From: JAFAXD01 sp963833605 | GTDB lineage: Bacteria; Pseudomonadota; Alphaproteobacteria; Rhizobiales; Xanthobacteraceae | NCBI GenBank assembly: GCA_963833605.1 | Contig: CAWHYZ010000006.1 | Span: 58,885-122,884, forward strand | DNA length: 64,000 bases | Reading direction: 5' to 3' | In this document: positions 1 through 8,931 of the stretch, piece by piece | Numbering within the stretch: position 1 is the first letter of the stretch | How the letters are laid out: each line of letters starts with the position of its first letter | The notes under the pieces: model-generated | Seen by the model: the letters and a program-made list of their open reading frames with translations, nothing else | The model's database searches: none | Told to the model about the DNA's origin: nothing | Position numbers and translations under genes: made by a program

Positions 1-171
1 AACGCTCGGAGAGGGCGCCATGCCGAGCGGGGTGAAGTGATGCTCAGCGACGTGATAGGCATAGAGGCCGGCGCGTTCGAACGCCTCGATCACGCGAAAG
101 CGCGCCTCGTAGAACTGGTCGAGCGGAACGTTGCCACGATCGAGATGATCGAACACACCGATGTGGTACAT
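1..171 (-). CDS. LLM-class flavin-dependent oxidoreductase (5' part only)
   Basis: The first 57 codons of a gene reading leftwards off the window edge. The start ATG (complement of 169-171) has a GGAGAGG ribosome site at 174-180. The protein begins MYHIGVFDHLDRG and continues with AYHVAEHHF, the typical N-terminal strand and helix of luciferase-like monooxygenases (FMN/F420-dependent TIM barrels). The substrate cannot be told from this fragment. It is divergent from the receptor gene at 323 and may share a regulatory region with it. Family call fairly sure; function unknown. Confidence 0.7.
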   Translation of the reverse strand, partial: MYHIGVFDHLDRGNVPLDQFYEARFRVIEAFERAGLYAYHVAEHHFTPLGMAPSPSV

Positions 172-229
172 GTCCTCTCCCAACACTTTTCTCGTGCGCC
201 TCGGCGCGGCCGCCCGGCCGTACTTGGTA

Positions 230-259
230 TTGACAATAATTGAATAGATCAGGTATTTC
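230..259 (+). promoter_or_regulatory. Putative sigma70 promoter of receptor gene, shared motif
   Basis: TTGACA at 230-235 is followed after 18 bases by TATTTC (254-259), pointing to the receptor gene at 323. The stretch TTGACAATAATTGAAT closely matches TTGACAATGTTTGAAT at 3654-3669, which lies before the paralogous receptor gene at 3744. The similarity runs on into TCAG and TA further along. Such a shared block upstream of two paralogues suggests one regulator acts on both; the MarR gene encoded between them is the obvious candidate. That assignment is inference. Confidence 0.45.
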
Positions 260-322
260 TGCAAGCAACAAGCTGCGAACAACGCCGGGCTTTTCGCGCA
301 GCCGGTGTTTCGGGAGGACGTC

Positions 323-1345
323 ATGCGGCCACGGCGCCTTGCCGGGTGCGCTGCTTTCGCGGCGGTCGGTCTGATGGTTGCCAGCGCGGCCGCGCGCGCC
401 GAAGATACCCCGCAGTCGCTCTACGAGGCCGGCAAGCAAGAAGGCAAGATCGTCGTATGGACGCCGCTCGAGATCGATCTCTACAAGAAGATCGCCGCGA
501 AATTCGCCCAGCACTACCCGGGGATCCAGATCGAGCCATTCCGCATCCAGCCCGGCCCGGCGATCGAGCGTCTGGTGACCGAAGCCAAGGCCGGGCAGAT
601 CAACGTCGACATCATTGATCCGAACATCGCCTATCTGCCGATCCTGCTCGATCGCGGGCTGATCGAGCCCTATGGGTGGGATGCCGTATTCGGGATCGAC
701 GCCCGGCGCATGCTGTTCGACAAGCGCGCGCTCGTGCTCGGTCATTACGACATCCCGATCGGTTACAACACGAACCTCGTCGGCCCGAACGACATCAAAT
801 CGTGGGACGACCTGACCGACCCGAAATGGCGGGGAAAGCTTCTGCTCGAAGCGCGTGGTTTCGGGCTGAGCGTGCTGGCGGACAAGTGGGGCGAGGAGCG
901 AACGCTCGCCTACATCAAGGCGCTGCTCAACAACCGGCCGATCCTCATCAAAGGCGCGCAGGGTACCGCCGAAGCCCTTGCGGGTGGGCAAGGCGCCATC
1001 GCGATCGGCGCCTACGCGGCCCGGCTCACGCTGTTCAAGCAGGCCGGCGCCCCGGTCGACTGGGCGCGCGTTGGTCCGATCCCGGCCCAGCAGGTTGCGA
1101 TCGCTCCGATCAAGGGCAGCGCGCATCCGAGTGCGGCCAAGCTGCTCGCCGCCTATTGGACGACCCCCGAAGCGCAGGACATCTTCTATCAGGATCAGCG
1201 CTTCGGTATGGTCGGTTACTATCAGAGTCCGCGTGGTGAAGAGCTGCGCCAGCGCGGAATCGAGGTCGTGCTCGAAACAACCGACATCGACAAGGACAAG
1301 CATCTGCTCGAAATGGTCGGGCGCGCAATCGGCGGGATGAAGTAG
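323..1345 (+). CDS. ABC transporter substrate-binding protein (COG1840 type)
   Basis: A periplasmic receptor of the iron(III)/AfuA-like extracellular solute-binding family, about 340 residues. The ATG at 323 is preferred over an upstream GTG at 305 because GGGAGGA lies at 312-318. A signal peptide ends near AAARA. The mature protein begins DTPQSLYEAGKQEGKIVVW, then shows the EAKAGQINVDIIDPN stretch that is almost the same in the paralogue at 3744. There is no permease directly beside it; the permease and ATPase at 4789-7703 are the likely partners. COG1840 members bind iron, phosphonates, sugars or organic anions, so the ligand is open. Confidence 0.85.
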   Translation: MRPRRLAGCAAFAAVGLMVASAAARAEDTPQSLYEAGKQEGKIVVWTPLEIDLYKKIAAKFAQHYPGIQIEPFRIQPGPAIERLVTEAKAGQINVDIIDPNIAYLPILLDRGLIEPYGWDAVFGIDARRMLFDKRALVLGHYDIPIGYNTNLVGPNDIKSWDDLTDPKWRGKLLLEARGFGLSVLADKWGEERTLAYIKALLNNRPILIKGAQGTAEALAGGQGAIAIGAYAARLTLFKQAGAPVDWARVGPIPAQQVAIAPIKGSAHPSAAKLLAAYWTTPEAQDIFYQDQRFGMVGYYQSPRGEELRQRGIEVVLETTDIDKDKHLLEMVGRAIGGMK

Positions 1346-1388
1346 GGATGCGTTCCGCCGGCCGCGAAACCATGCAATGAGGACGTCC

Positions 1389-2516
1389 ATGCGGTTTGCG
1401 ATCTGGTCTCCTACCAATCCGCGCGCCGGCGTGACCCACGTCGAGCTTTTTCGCCAGCAGATTCGCGAAATCGAGATCGCCGAAGAGCTCGGGTTCGATC
1501 ATCTCTGGCTCTACGAGCATCACGTGTCGCCGAGCGGTCCGATGCCGTCGCCGAATTTGCTGATCGCCGCGGCGGCGCCGAGCACCAGCCGCATAAGGCT
1601 GGGCACGATGGTCAACATCCTGCCCTATCGCAACCCGCTGATCGTGGCCGAGGAAGGCGCGATGCTCGATGTTTTGACCAACGGCCGCTTCGACATGGGC
1701 ATCGGCCGCGGGCTCAAGCCGATCGAATTCGACGCGTTCTGTGTGCCGCAGTCACAGTCCCGCGAGATGTTCATGGAATCGATCGAGATCATCCGCCGGG
1801 TCTGGGCAGACGAGAATTTCGAATTCCGCGGCAAACATTTCAAGGTCAACAAACAGACCCCGCTGTCGCCCCCGCTGGTGCAGAAGCCGCATCCGCCGTT
1901 CCTGGTCAGCGCGCAGAGCGAGGAATCGTTGCGGTTTGCGGCCGAGAACGACATGCCGTTCGCGCAGATCGACGCGCTGATCGAGGACTGCGAGCGTGAC
2001 CAGCGCTTCTACCGCGACATCCAGGTTGCCCGCGGGCACGCGCCGACAAGCCGGCTCTTCATCACCAGGGAAATCTACGTCGCCGAAACCGACGAGCAGG
2101 CGCGCACGGAGGCATTTCCCTACCTGGTTCGCTACTGGGATCTGTGGGGGCGCTACACGCAGTTTGCGCGCGAGGGCCGCATGCCTGACGACTATGGCGC
2201 CTGGAGCAAACGCGCACCGATCCTTTATGCGATGAAGTTCGAGGAATTGATCGAGCGTGGGCTGGTCATGATCGGCAGCGCCGAAACGGTCACGCGGCAG
2301 ATCATCGAACACCAGCAGCGTCTGGATCTGTTCGCGCTCGCCGGTGTCTTCAAGTTCGGCGGCATGCCCTACGACATGCTGATCGAACTCGATGCGACGG
2401 TTCGCGGCCGACGTGATGCCCCGGGTGCGCGCGGCCGGCGCCGCCTACGGCGCCGATCGGGCGCGCGCGCAACCGGCCGCATGACACAAGCAAACGCTCA
2501 GGGGCGCCAACGATGA
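1389..2516 (+). CDS. LLM-class flavin-dependent oxidoreductase, 3' end frameshifted
   Basis: A luciferase-like monooxygenase of about 375 residues. It has the family's N-terminal barrel strand (MRFAIWSP), the HLWLYEHH segment and the GRFDMGIGRGLKPIEF flavin-site region. ATG 1389 is chosen over 1377 because TGAGGA sits about six bases before it. The C-terminus is odd: after YDMLIEL the frame runs into Arg-rich sequence. Skipping one G at 2391 gives LMRRFAADVMPRVRAAG and a stop at 2482-2484, a normal family ending. So there is a one-base shift here, by mutation or sequencing error. It lies between the receptor and a GST, suggesting oxidative breakdown of an imported compound. Confidence 0.85.
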   Translation: MRFAIWSPTNPRAGVTHVELFRQQIREIEIAEELGFDHLWLYEHHVSPSGPMPSPNLLIAAAAPSTSRIRLGTMVNILPYRNPLIVAEEGAMLDVLTNGRFDMGIGRGLKPIEFDAFCVPQSQSREMFMESIEIIRRVWADENFEFRGKHFKVNKQTPLSPPLVQKPHPPFLVSAQSEESLRFAAENDMPFAQIDALIEDCERDQRFYRDIQVARGHAPTSRLFITREIYVAETDEQARTEAFPYLVRYWDLWGRYTQFAREGRMPDDYGAWSKRAPILYAMKFEELIERGLVMIGSAETVTRQIIEHQQRLDLFALAGVFKFGGMPYDMLIELDATVRGRRDAPGARGRRRLRRRSGARATGRMTQANAQGRQR

Positions 2517-3130
2517 TTGAGTTCTACGCGGGCAACACGCCCAACAACCAGCGTGTCGCCATTGTGCTCGAAGAGCTGGCGCTGCCTTACCGGCTGCACA
2601 AGGTCGACGTGCTCAAAGGCGGCGCCAAGACCCCCGAATTCCTGCGCCTCAACCCCAACGGCCTCTCGCCGGTCATCATCGATGCGGAAGGCCCGGGGAA
2701 CAAGCCGTTGACCGTCACCCAGAGCTGGCTCATCTGTCTCTATCTTGCCGACAAGGCCAAGCGATTTATTCCGGCCGACGGGCTCGCGCGCTTGCGGGTT
2801 CTCGAAATGCTGTTCCACGTCGCGACCGACGTGATGACGCCGCATACCACCCACAACACGCTCAGCCGGTTCGCACCCGAGAAGGCGCCGTCGATCATCG
2901 ACTTCTACGAACAGCGCATCGTCACTGCGCTGCAGAACCTCAATCGCCAGCTGGGCGACGGCGAATACCTTGCGGGCGACCTGTCGGTCGCGGACTTTGC
3001 TTTCTACCCGATCTATCACCGCCGCCGCGGCTTGGTCGAAGGGCGGGCGGATTTTGCCGACCTGCAGCGCTGGGCGCGCGCGATGGATGCGCGCCCGGCC
3101 TGCAAGCGCGGCGTCGAACTGACGCAATGA
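2513..3130 (+). CDS. Glutathione S-transferase family protein
   Basis: About 205 residues with the two-part GST layout. An N-terminal thioredoxin-like domain has NTPNNQRVAIVLEELALPY, the LNPNGLSPVI cis-proline loop and TQSWLICLYLADK, which supplies the glutathione-binding region. A helical C-terminal domain has the YLAGDLSVADFAFYP signature. The NxPNxxxV start resembles the YghU/YfcG (Nu) group, but the subclass is not certain. AGGGGCG precedes the ATG at 2513. It overlaps the MarR gene by four bases (ATGA), so the two are probably translated together. Confidence 0.85.
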   Translation: MIEFYAGNTPNNQRVAIVLEELALPYRLHKVDVLKGGAKTPEFLRLNPNGLSPVIIDAEGPGNKPLTVTQSWLICLYLADKAKRFIPADGLARLRVLEMLFHVATDVMTPHTTHNTLSRFAPEKAPSIIDFYEQRIVTALQNLNRQLGDGEYLAGDLSVADFAFYPIYHRRRGLVEGRADFADLQRWARAMDARPACKRGVELTQ

Positions 3131-3657
3131 TCGCTGTGACCGACAGCCGCGCCCGAGACGAAACGAAGATGACGAAGCGACTGACCAACATTCCCATGCA
3201 GATCAATCGCGTGCTGGCTGGGCTGAACAGCCTCTCCGCGGGCGATCTCGCCGACCTCGGCGTCACGCCGCAATCGGCGCGCGCGCTCATGGTTCTGCAG
3301 CAGTACGCGCAGCTTCGCTGCGCCCTGATGGCACGCCTGCTCGGCCTTGAGGCGACCGCCTTGTCGCATCTGCTCCGCGCCATGAGCCGGGATCAATTGA
3401 TCGTGCGCAGCCGCGTCGACAACGACAACCGGGCCGTGGAAGTCGCCTTGACCGCGAAGGGCGCGCACGTTGCCGAGACCTGTCAGGAACTTGCGCGCGC
3501 GCATGAGCGAAAGCTGCTGGCCGGACTTGCGCCCGCGGAGCTTGCCGCATTCATCCGGGTTCTCGACAGGATGTGCGACAACGTGACCCCGCCGGAACGG
3601 CGGATTCATGGTCTTACGGTGATGACGAGGAAGTCGCGGCAACGCCCGCATTGTTGA
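3127..3657 (+). CDS. MarR family transcriptional regulator
   Basis: A winged-helix repressor of about 176 residues. The core fits MarR: NRVLAGLNSLSAGDLADLGVTPQSARALMVL, then the recognition helix region LGLEATALSHLLRAMSRDQLIVR and the wing RVDNDNRAVEVALTAKGAHVAE. ATG 3127 overlaps the GST stop; a second possible start is ATG 3169 (MTKRLTN). Its stop codon lies within the TTGACA hexamer of the next gene's likely promoter. It sits between two paralogous receptor operons that share an upstream motif, so it probably controls both in response to a small aromatic or acidic ligand. That role is inferred from position. Confidence 0.85.
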   Translation: MIAVTDSRARDETKMTKRLTNIPMQINRVLAGLNSLSAGDLADLGVTPQSARALMVLQQYAQLRCALMARLLGLEATALSHLLRAMSRDQLIVRSRVDNDNRAVEVALTAKGAHVAETCQELARAHERKLLAGLAPAELAAFIRVLDRMCDNVTPPERRIHGLTVMTRKSRQRPHC

Positions 3658-3683
3658 CAATGTTTGAATCGCTCAGATACGTT
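3654..3683 (+). promoter_or_regulatory. Putative promoter of second receptor operon
   Basis: TTGACA at 3654-3659 overlaps the stop codon of the MarR gene. A poor -10 match (TACGTT) follows about 18 bases on. The block TTGACAATGTTTGAATCGCT resembles the region at 230-250 before the first receptor gene. The two are proposed as binding sites for one regulator. Confidence 0.4.
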
Positions 3684-3743
3684 TTTGCCATGCGGACGAA
3701 CGGCCCGCTTCGTCCCAACAACAATCATGCCGGGGAGGGACGC

Positions 3744-4772
3744 TTGAAGCCGCGTGCGGAAGTTGCCCTCGCTTCTATCATCGCGACCGCATTCATCCTG
3801 CTCGCACCCGGCGCAGGCCGGGCGCAGGACACCGCGCAATCGCTCTACGAGGCGGCCCGCCGCGAGGGCAAGGTGGTGATCTGGACCGCGCTCGACGTGA
3901 GCTTGCACAAGAAGGTCGCGGCCAAGTTCAACGCGAAATATCCCGACATCGCCGTCGAGGCGTTCAAGATCTTTCCCGGGCCCGCGATCGAGCGGCTGAT
4001 CACCGAGGCCAAGGGCGGCAGAATCAATGTCGATATCATCGATCCCAATATCGCGTTTCTGCCATTGCTGTTCGACCGCGGCTTTGCCGAGCCGTATCCC
4101 TACGACAAGGTTTTTGGCATCGATCCCGCGCGGCTGCTGTTCGATCGGCGCGCGATCGCCATTGGGCACTACGACATCCCGATCGCGTACAACACCGCGG
4201 CGGTAGCCGCCGACGCGATCAAATCCTATGACGATCTTCTGGACCCGAAATACCGCGGCAAGCTGCTGCTCGAGGCGCATGCCTACGGGTTTGCCATCCT
4301 GGCGGTGAAATGGGGCGAGGAGCGCACCCTGGACTTCATCAAGCGGTTGCTTACGCAACGCCCGACCATCATCAACTCCCCGACCGCGACTGCCGAAGGC
4401 CTGGCGAGCGGCCAGGGATCGGTGGCGTTCGGCGCCTATGCGGCCCGCATTTCGCTCTTCAAGGACGCCGGCGCGCCGGTCGATTGGGCCCGGGTCGGGC
4501 CGATACCGGCCCAGACGGTGGTGTCGGTGCCGATCAAAGGCGGACCTCATCCGGCTGCGGCGAAGCTCTACGCCGCGTTCTGGGCGACACCGGACGCGCA
4601 ACGGATCTTCTACGAGGAGCAGCGGCACGGCATGCTGACCGGACAGGATGCGGATCCGCGCGCCGAGGACATCAAGCAGCGTGGCCTGGAAGTCATTTTC
4701 GAGCCGACGGATATCGAGCAGGACCGGCATCTGCTCGAGGTCATGGGACGCGCACTCGGCGGCATCAAGTAG
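3744..4772 (+). CDS. ABC transporter substrate-binding protein (COG1840 type), paralogue
   Basis: About 342 residues and a clear paralogue of the receptor at 323: both share xxAQSLYEA, GPAIERLxTEAK, INVDIIDPNIA, HYDIPIxYNT and WARVGPIPAQ. The likely start is TTG 3744, with GGGGAGGGA at 3732-3740; an ATG at 3690 would add a poorly fitting leader. The signal peptide ends at GAGRAQ. It is the first gene of the operon with the fused permease (4789) and ATPase (6621), so it is the main receptor of that importer. Having two receptors for one transporter would widen the ligand range; the ligand is unknown. Confidence 0.85.
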   Translation: MKPRAEVALASIIATAFILLAPGAGRAQDTAQSLYEAARREGKVVIWTALDVSLHKKVAAKFNAKYPDIAVEAFKIFPGPAIERLITEAKGGRINVDIIDPNIAFLPLLFDRGFAEPYPYDKVFGIDPARLLFDRRAIAIGHYDIPIAYNTAAVAADAIKSYDDLLDPKYRGKLLLEAHAYGFAILAVKWGEERTLDFIKRLLTQRPTIINSPTATAEGLASGQGSVAFGAYAARISLFKDAGAPVDWARVGPIPAQTVVSVPIKGGPHPAAAKLYAAFWATPDAQRIFYEEQRHGMLTGQDADPRAEDIKQRGLEVIFEPTDIEQDRHLLEVMGRALGGIK

Positions 4773-4788
4773 AACTTGAACGGCGAGC

Positions 4789-6624
4789 GTGACGACCAAC
4801 GCACCGGTTCACGCAACGCACGCCGCCCACGGATTGCAGCCGGCGGCGGACCGAACTTGGCCGCGCGCCGCATCCAGGCTTCTGTTCGCCGCAACGGCGG
4901 CCGTCATTGCCTGGATCGTCGCGGTGCCCGCGGTGATGCTGATCTATTCGAGCCTCGCGGCCGGTGCCGGCAAGCTGCCCTTCGAAGCGGACGGCCTGAC
5001 GCTCGCCAACTATATCCGCGTCCTCGGTGACCCGAGGACCTACGAGCTGATCTGGATCACCGCGGTGTTCACGGTCGGCTCGACCGCCATTGGCATGGGC
5101 ATCGCCGTGCTGTTCGCCTGGCTGATCGAGCGCACCGATCTGTGGCTGCGCAAGCTGTTCTTCGTTGCCATTCTCATCCCGATGGCGATCCCCAACATGA
5201 TCTATGCGATGGCATGGATCCAGCTGCTCAATCCCAACAACGGCCTGCTCAACACGACGCTCGAGCGGATCGGGCTGGGGTTTCTGCAGGTCGACATATT
5301 CTCGCTCGGCGCCATGATCGGCCTGCAGGGCGTCGCGCTCGCGTCGCATGGCTATCTGCTCATCGCCGTCTGCTTTCGCACGCTTGACGCCTCCTGGGAG
5401 GAGCAAAGCACCATCGCCGGCCGCAGGCTGTGGGGAACGATGGTTCGCGTCACGCTGCCGGTCCTGATGCCGGCGCTGCTCGCCGCGGCGTTGTTCTTCG
5501 CCATCGTGGCGATGGAAACATTCGACATTCCGGTGACGCTCGGAATGACCTCGCGCGTGCACGTGATCAGCACTCAGATTTACTGGAGTACGCGGCCCGA
5601 AACTGGCCAGCTTCCCGACTACGGCCTCGCCAGCGCGTTGTCGGTTCTGCTTGTCCTGATCGCCATTGTTCTCATCCACTTTTATCAACGGCAGACGCGC
5701 AACGCCAAGCAGTTCGTCACCATCACCAGCCGCGGTTATCGCCGGGGCCGCGTCGCCCTCGGCAGATGGCGCTTGCCGCTGTTCGTTCTGGCGTTGATTT
5801 TTGTTCTGCTCGCGGTCGTGGCGCCGCTGTTCATGCTGCTGTGGCGCAGCCTGCTGCGATTCTACCTATATCCGTCGGCCGCGGCGCTGAGCCAGCTCAA
5901 CCTCAATGCCTATCGCGCGGTGATCAACGATACGGACGTACCGGCGGTGCTCGCCAACACCGCCGTGCTCGCGCTCGGATCGGCGGCGGTGACGTGCGTC
6001 CTGGCGGCGGCGGTCGCCTGGCAGGTCGTGCGCGGGTCGGTCGCGCGTCTGTGGCGCAGCAGCCTGAACGCCTTGGCGTTCCTGCCGCAGTCGTTTCCCA
6101 CCATCGTGATCGGGCTCGCTTTGATCTTCGTCTATCTCTGGCTGCCGATCCCGATCTACGGCACGATCTGGATCATGATGCTGGCGATGATCACAAAATA
6201 CCTGTCGTATTCGGTCGGCACCATGATTGCCGCGCAGGTTCAGATTTCAAGCGAGCTGGAAGAGGCCTCCACGATCGCCGGCGCGGGCGGCTGGCGCACC
6301 TATCGCCGCGTCGTCGTCCCGCTGGTGGCGCCGGCGCTGGCCGCGTGTTTTCTGTGGGTCATGATCCACGTGGTGCGCGAGCTCGGGCTTGCGCTGATGC
6401 TCTACAGCCTGAAGACCCAGGTCCTCTCCACCAAGATCTGGTTGCTGTGGGAAAACGGCCGTATCGCCGACGCCTGCGTGACCGGCGTGTTCACGGTCGT
6501 TGCATTGCTCACGCTCTTGGCACTGCCGACCGTCTGGGGATGGGTGCGCCGCCTAACGGCGCGCCCCAATGTTGCGCGCGACATCCCGTTCGGCGCGCCG
6601 ATCGTTGCGCGAGGCGGTGCATGA
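4789..6624 (+). CDS. ABC transporter permease, fused double domain (FbpB-like)
   Basis: An inner-membrane protein of 611 residues made of two homologous permease halves of about six membrane spans each. Each half has a BPD-type EAA loop for docking the ATPase: EEQSTIAGRRLWGTM near residue 205 and EEASTIAGAGGWRTY near 495. This fused layout is typical of FbpB/AfuB-type importers that pair with COG1840 receptors. The start is GTG 4789, 16 bases after the receptor stop. It ends in an ATGA overlap with the ATPase gene. Strong family call; the substrate is set by the receptors. Confidence 0.9.
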   Translation: MTTNAPVHATHAAHGLQPAADRTWPRAASRLLFAATAAVIAWIVAVPAVMLIYSSLAAGAGKLPFEADGLTLANYIRVLGDPRTYELIWITAVFTVGSTAIGMGIAVLFAWLIERTDLWLRKLFFVAILIPMAIPNMIYAMAWIQLLNPNNGLLNTTLERIGLGFLQVDIFSLGAMIGLQGVALASHGYLLIAVCFRTLDASWEEQSTIAGRRLWGTMVRVTLPVLMPALLAAALFFAIVAMETFDIPVTLGMTSRVHVISTQIYWSTRPETGQLPDYGLASALSVLLVLIAIVLIHFYQRQTRNAKQFVTITSRGYRRGRVALGRWRLPLFVLALIFVLLAVVAPLFMLLWRSLLRFYLYPSAAALSQLNLNAYRAVINDTDVPAVLANTAVLALGSAAVTCVLAAAVAWQVVRGSVARLWRSSLNALAFLPQSFPTIVIGLALIFVYLWLPIPIYGTIWIMMLAMITKYLSYSVGTMIAAQVQISSELEEASTIAGAGGWRTYRRVVVPLVAPALAACFLWVMIHVVRELGLALMLYSLKTQVLSTKIWLLWENGRIADACVTGVFTVVALLTLLALPTVWGWVRRLTARPNVARDIPFGAPIVARGGA

Positions 6625-7703
6625 TCGTCGCCGAAGCGCTGTGGAAATCCTACGCCAAGGACGCGAGCGTCCTGCGCGGCGTATCGTTTCGGGTGGAACG
6701 CGGCCAAGTCTTTACGCTGCTTGGGCCGAGCGGCTGTGGCAAGACGACGTCGCTTCGTTCGCTGGCCGGCCTCGAGACGCCGGAGCGCGGACGCATCACG
6801 CTGGGCGACCGCCTGGTATTTTCCGCGCAAGACGGGATCAATCTCTCGCCTGATCGCCGGCGGGTCGGAATGGTGTTCCAATCATATGCGATCTGGCCGC
6901 ATATGACCGTCGCGGGCAACGTTGCCTATCCGCTCGAAGCCCAGCACCTCACGCGCAAGGAGATTGACCGGCGCGTCGCGCATGCGCTCGAGGTTGTCGG
7001 GCTCACCGATCTGCACGACCGCCCGGCGCCGAATCTCAGCGGCGGCCAGCAGCAGCGCGTCGCGCTTGCGCGTGCGATCGTCGCCGAGCCCGAACTGTTG
7101 CTCCTGGACGAGCCGCTCTCGAATCTCGATGCCAAGCTGCGCGGCCAGATGCGGCGCGAACTGGCAGCACTGCAACGCCGGCTCGGCCATACGACGGTGT
7201 ACGTCACCCACGACCAGGAGGAAGCGCTGGCGCTGTCGCATCGCATCGCATTGATGCGGGACGGCGAGATCGTGGAGGACGGCGATCCGGTCTCGATGTA
7301 TCAGCATCCGCGCCATCCCTTCACCGCGGCGTTTCTGGGCCCGGCCAACTTCATCGCCTGCACGGTCCACGGCCGCGCGCGCATCGGCGAGCAAATCGAG
7401 GTCGAAACCGCCTTCGGCCGGTTCGCCGCGGTGGCGCGCCGCGGCGAAGATCCCGAGCCCAAGCTGTTCTTTCGACCGCATCACGTTCGCATCGTTGCGC
7501 ACCAAGAGGGCGGCAACTGCATGCGCGGGACCGCGCGCGTCATCGAGACCCAATTTCTCGGCGATGTTCTGGAGGTAACCGCACAAGCCGGCAGCACTAC
7601 GCTCAGCATGCGGATTCCGGCGTCCGAGCAGGTGCTGCCGGGTCAGGACATTACGTTCACGCTTGATCCGACACTGAGCATCGCGTTCGTACCGGGCATT
7701 TGA
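6621..7703 (+). CDS. ABC transporter ATP-binding protein (PotA/FbpC-like)
   Basis: A 360-residue cytoplasmic ATPase. Walker A is GPSGCGKT near residue 40, the signature LSGGQQQRVALARA near 140, Walker B LLLLDEPLSNLDAK near 155, followed by the H-loop YVTHDQEEAL. A C-terminal TOBE-like regulatory region follows, from about residue 245. The ATG at 6621 overlaps the permease stop (ATGA). It energises the importer formed with the genes at 3744 and 4789. The frame is open far upstream inside the permease, but only this start gives a proper N-terminus (MIVAEALWKSY). Confidence 0.92.
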   Translation: MIVAEALWKSYAKDASVLRGVSFRVERGQVFTLLGPSGCGKTTSLRSLAGLETPERGRITLGDRLVFSAQDGINLSPDRRRVGMVFQSYAIWPHMTVAGNVAYPLEAQHLTRKEIDRRVAHALEVVGLTDLHDRPAPNLSGGQQQRVALARAIVAEPELLLLDEPLSNLDAKLRGQMRRELAALQRRLGHTTVYVTHDQEEALALSHRIALMRDGEIVEDGDPVSMYQHPRHPFTAAFLGPANFIACTVHGRARIGEQIEVETAFGRFAAVARRGEDPEPKLFFRPHHVRIVAHQEGGNCMRGTARVIETQFLGDVLEVTAQAGSTTLSMRIPASEQVLPGQDITFTLDPTLSIAFVPGI

Positions 7704-7900
7704 GCTGACCGCGGAGCGGGGGTTGATATGGTCGGGGGCGACCGTATTTGGCGGTGACGCCTGCGGCGCGCCGCTCGCGTCACGCGGCGTTTCATCCCAC
7801 AATCCTGCGAACCGCGAGGACCCTGGCCGTGCGAAGAGACTATGATCGAGCACCACGAGGGGCATGCGGCTGATCGCGCGGTGCCGGGAGGGAGGACCTA

Positions 7901-8863
7901 GTGAAAGCAATCCTTGGGCTTGTGGTGGCCTTGAGCGGCGGTGCGATCAGCGCTTGTGAAGCCGCCGACTTCCCTGACCACCCGGTGCGGGTGATCGTGC
8001 CCTATGCGGCCGGCGGCCCGACCGATGTCACCGCGCGGCTGATCGCGCAAAAACTCACCGAGCGGGTCGGACAGCCGTTCGTGATCGACAATCGCGGTGG
8101 TGGCGGTGGCAACATCGGCACCCAGGCCGGAGCCGCCGCGGTGGCGGACGGTTATACGCTGACCTTCATCACGCCCGCACAGGTCATCAACATGACCCTC
8201 TATGCAAATCCCGGTTACGACCTCGGGCGTGATTTCTCGCCGATTGCCCTGGTCACGACCGCGCCTGCACTCCTGATCGCGCATCCCTCGCTCGGGGCCA
8301 GCTCGCTCGGCGACGTGATCGCCATCGCGAAGACGAAACCCGGGCAACTGTCGTTCGCGAGCCAGGGCGTGGGCGTCGCGCCGCACCTGATGATGGAGAT
8401 GATCAAGAAGCGTGCCGGCATCAACCTGGTGCACGTGCCGTATCGCGGCTCGGCGCCGGCACTCAACGACGTGCTCTCCGGCAACGTACCGCTGATGCTG
8501 GACTCGATCATCACCGGCCTGCCGCACGTGCGCTCCGGCGCGCTGCGCGGGCTGGCGGTGAGCACCGCCACCCGTTCGCCGCTCGCGCCGGACATTCCGA
8601 CCGTCGCCGAATCGGGAATCGCGGGGTTCGATGTTTCGCTCTGGTATGGGATCGTCGCCCCCGCGAAGACGCCGCCCGAGATTGTGCAGAGGCTCGCGCA
8701 GGAGATCGCCGCTGTCACGCAACTGGCCGACGTGCGGCAACGTCTGTTGGACTTCGGCGCGCAGCCTGTGGACTCCGGTCCTGCGGTTTTCGCCGACTTT
8801 CTGAACGCAGAAGCCGGCCGATGGGGTGATGTCGTTCGGGCCACGGGCGAGCGGGTGAACTAG
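7901..8863 (+). CDS. Tripartite tricarboxylate transporter receptor (Bug/TctC family)
   Basis: A periplasmic receptor of 320 residues. GTG 7901 follows a strong GGGAGGGAGGA site. After the signal peptide come FPDHPVRVIVPYAAGGPTDV, IVDNRGGGGGNIG-like binding loops and the PYRGSAPALNDVLSG motif, all hallmarks of Bug proteins, which bind carboxylates and amides. No TctA/TctB membrane genes are nearby, so it is an orphan receptor, as is common in Burkholderiales and Rhizobiales. It is followed by a second family member at 8932. The ligand is unknown. The upstream gap 7704-7900 holds no gene. Confidence 0.88.
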   Translation: MKAILGLVVALSGGAISACEAADFPDHPVRVIVPYAAGGPTDVTARLIAQKLTERVGQPFVIDNRGGGGGNIGTQAGAAAVADGYTLTFITPAQVINMTLYANPGYDLGRDFSPIALVTTAPALLIAHPSLGASSLGDVIAIAKTKPGQLSFASQGVGVAPHLMMEMIKKRAGINLVHVPYRGSAPALNDVLSGNVPLMLDSIITGLPHVRSGALRGLAVSTATRSPLAPDIPTVAESGIAGFDVSLWYGIVAPAKTPPEIVQRLAQEIAAVTQLADVRQRLLDFGAQPVDSGPAVFADFLNAEAGRWGDVVRATGERVN

Positions 8864-8931
8864 GTCCTACTCGATCACCTCGGCGGCGGCCGTACCGTGA
8901 ACGTGGCGTGCCGATCAACGGGAGGAACACC

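Noticed and set aside
44..1417. Long minus-strand open frame opposite the first receptor gene
   Set aside because: It is a shadow of codon bias in the plus-strand gene; it has Arg/Asp-rich sequence with no domain, signal or ribosome site. Similar long antisense frames (e.g. 3606-4799, 14623-16290, 29261-30916) were dropped for the same reason.
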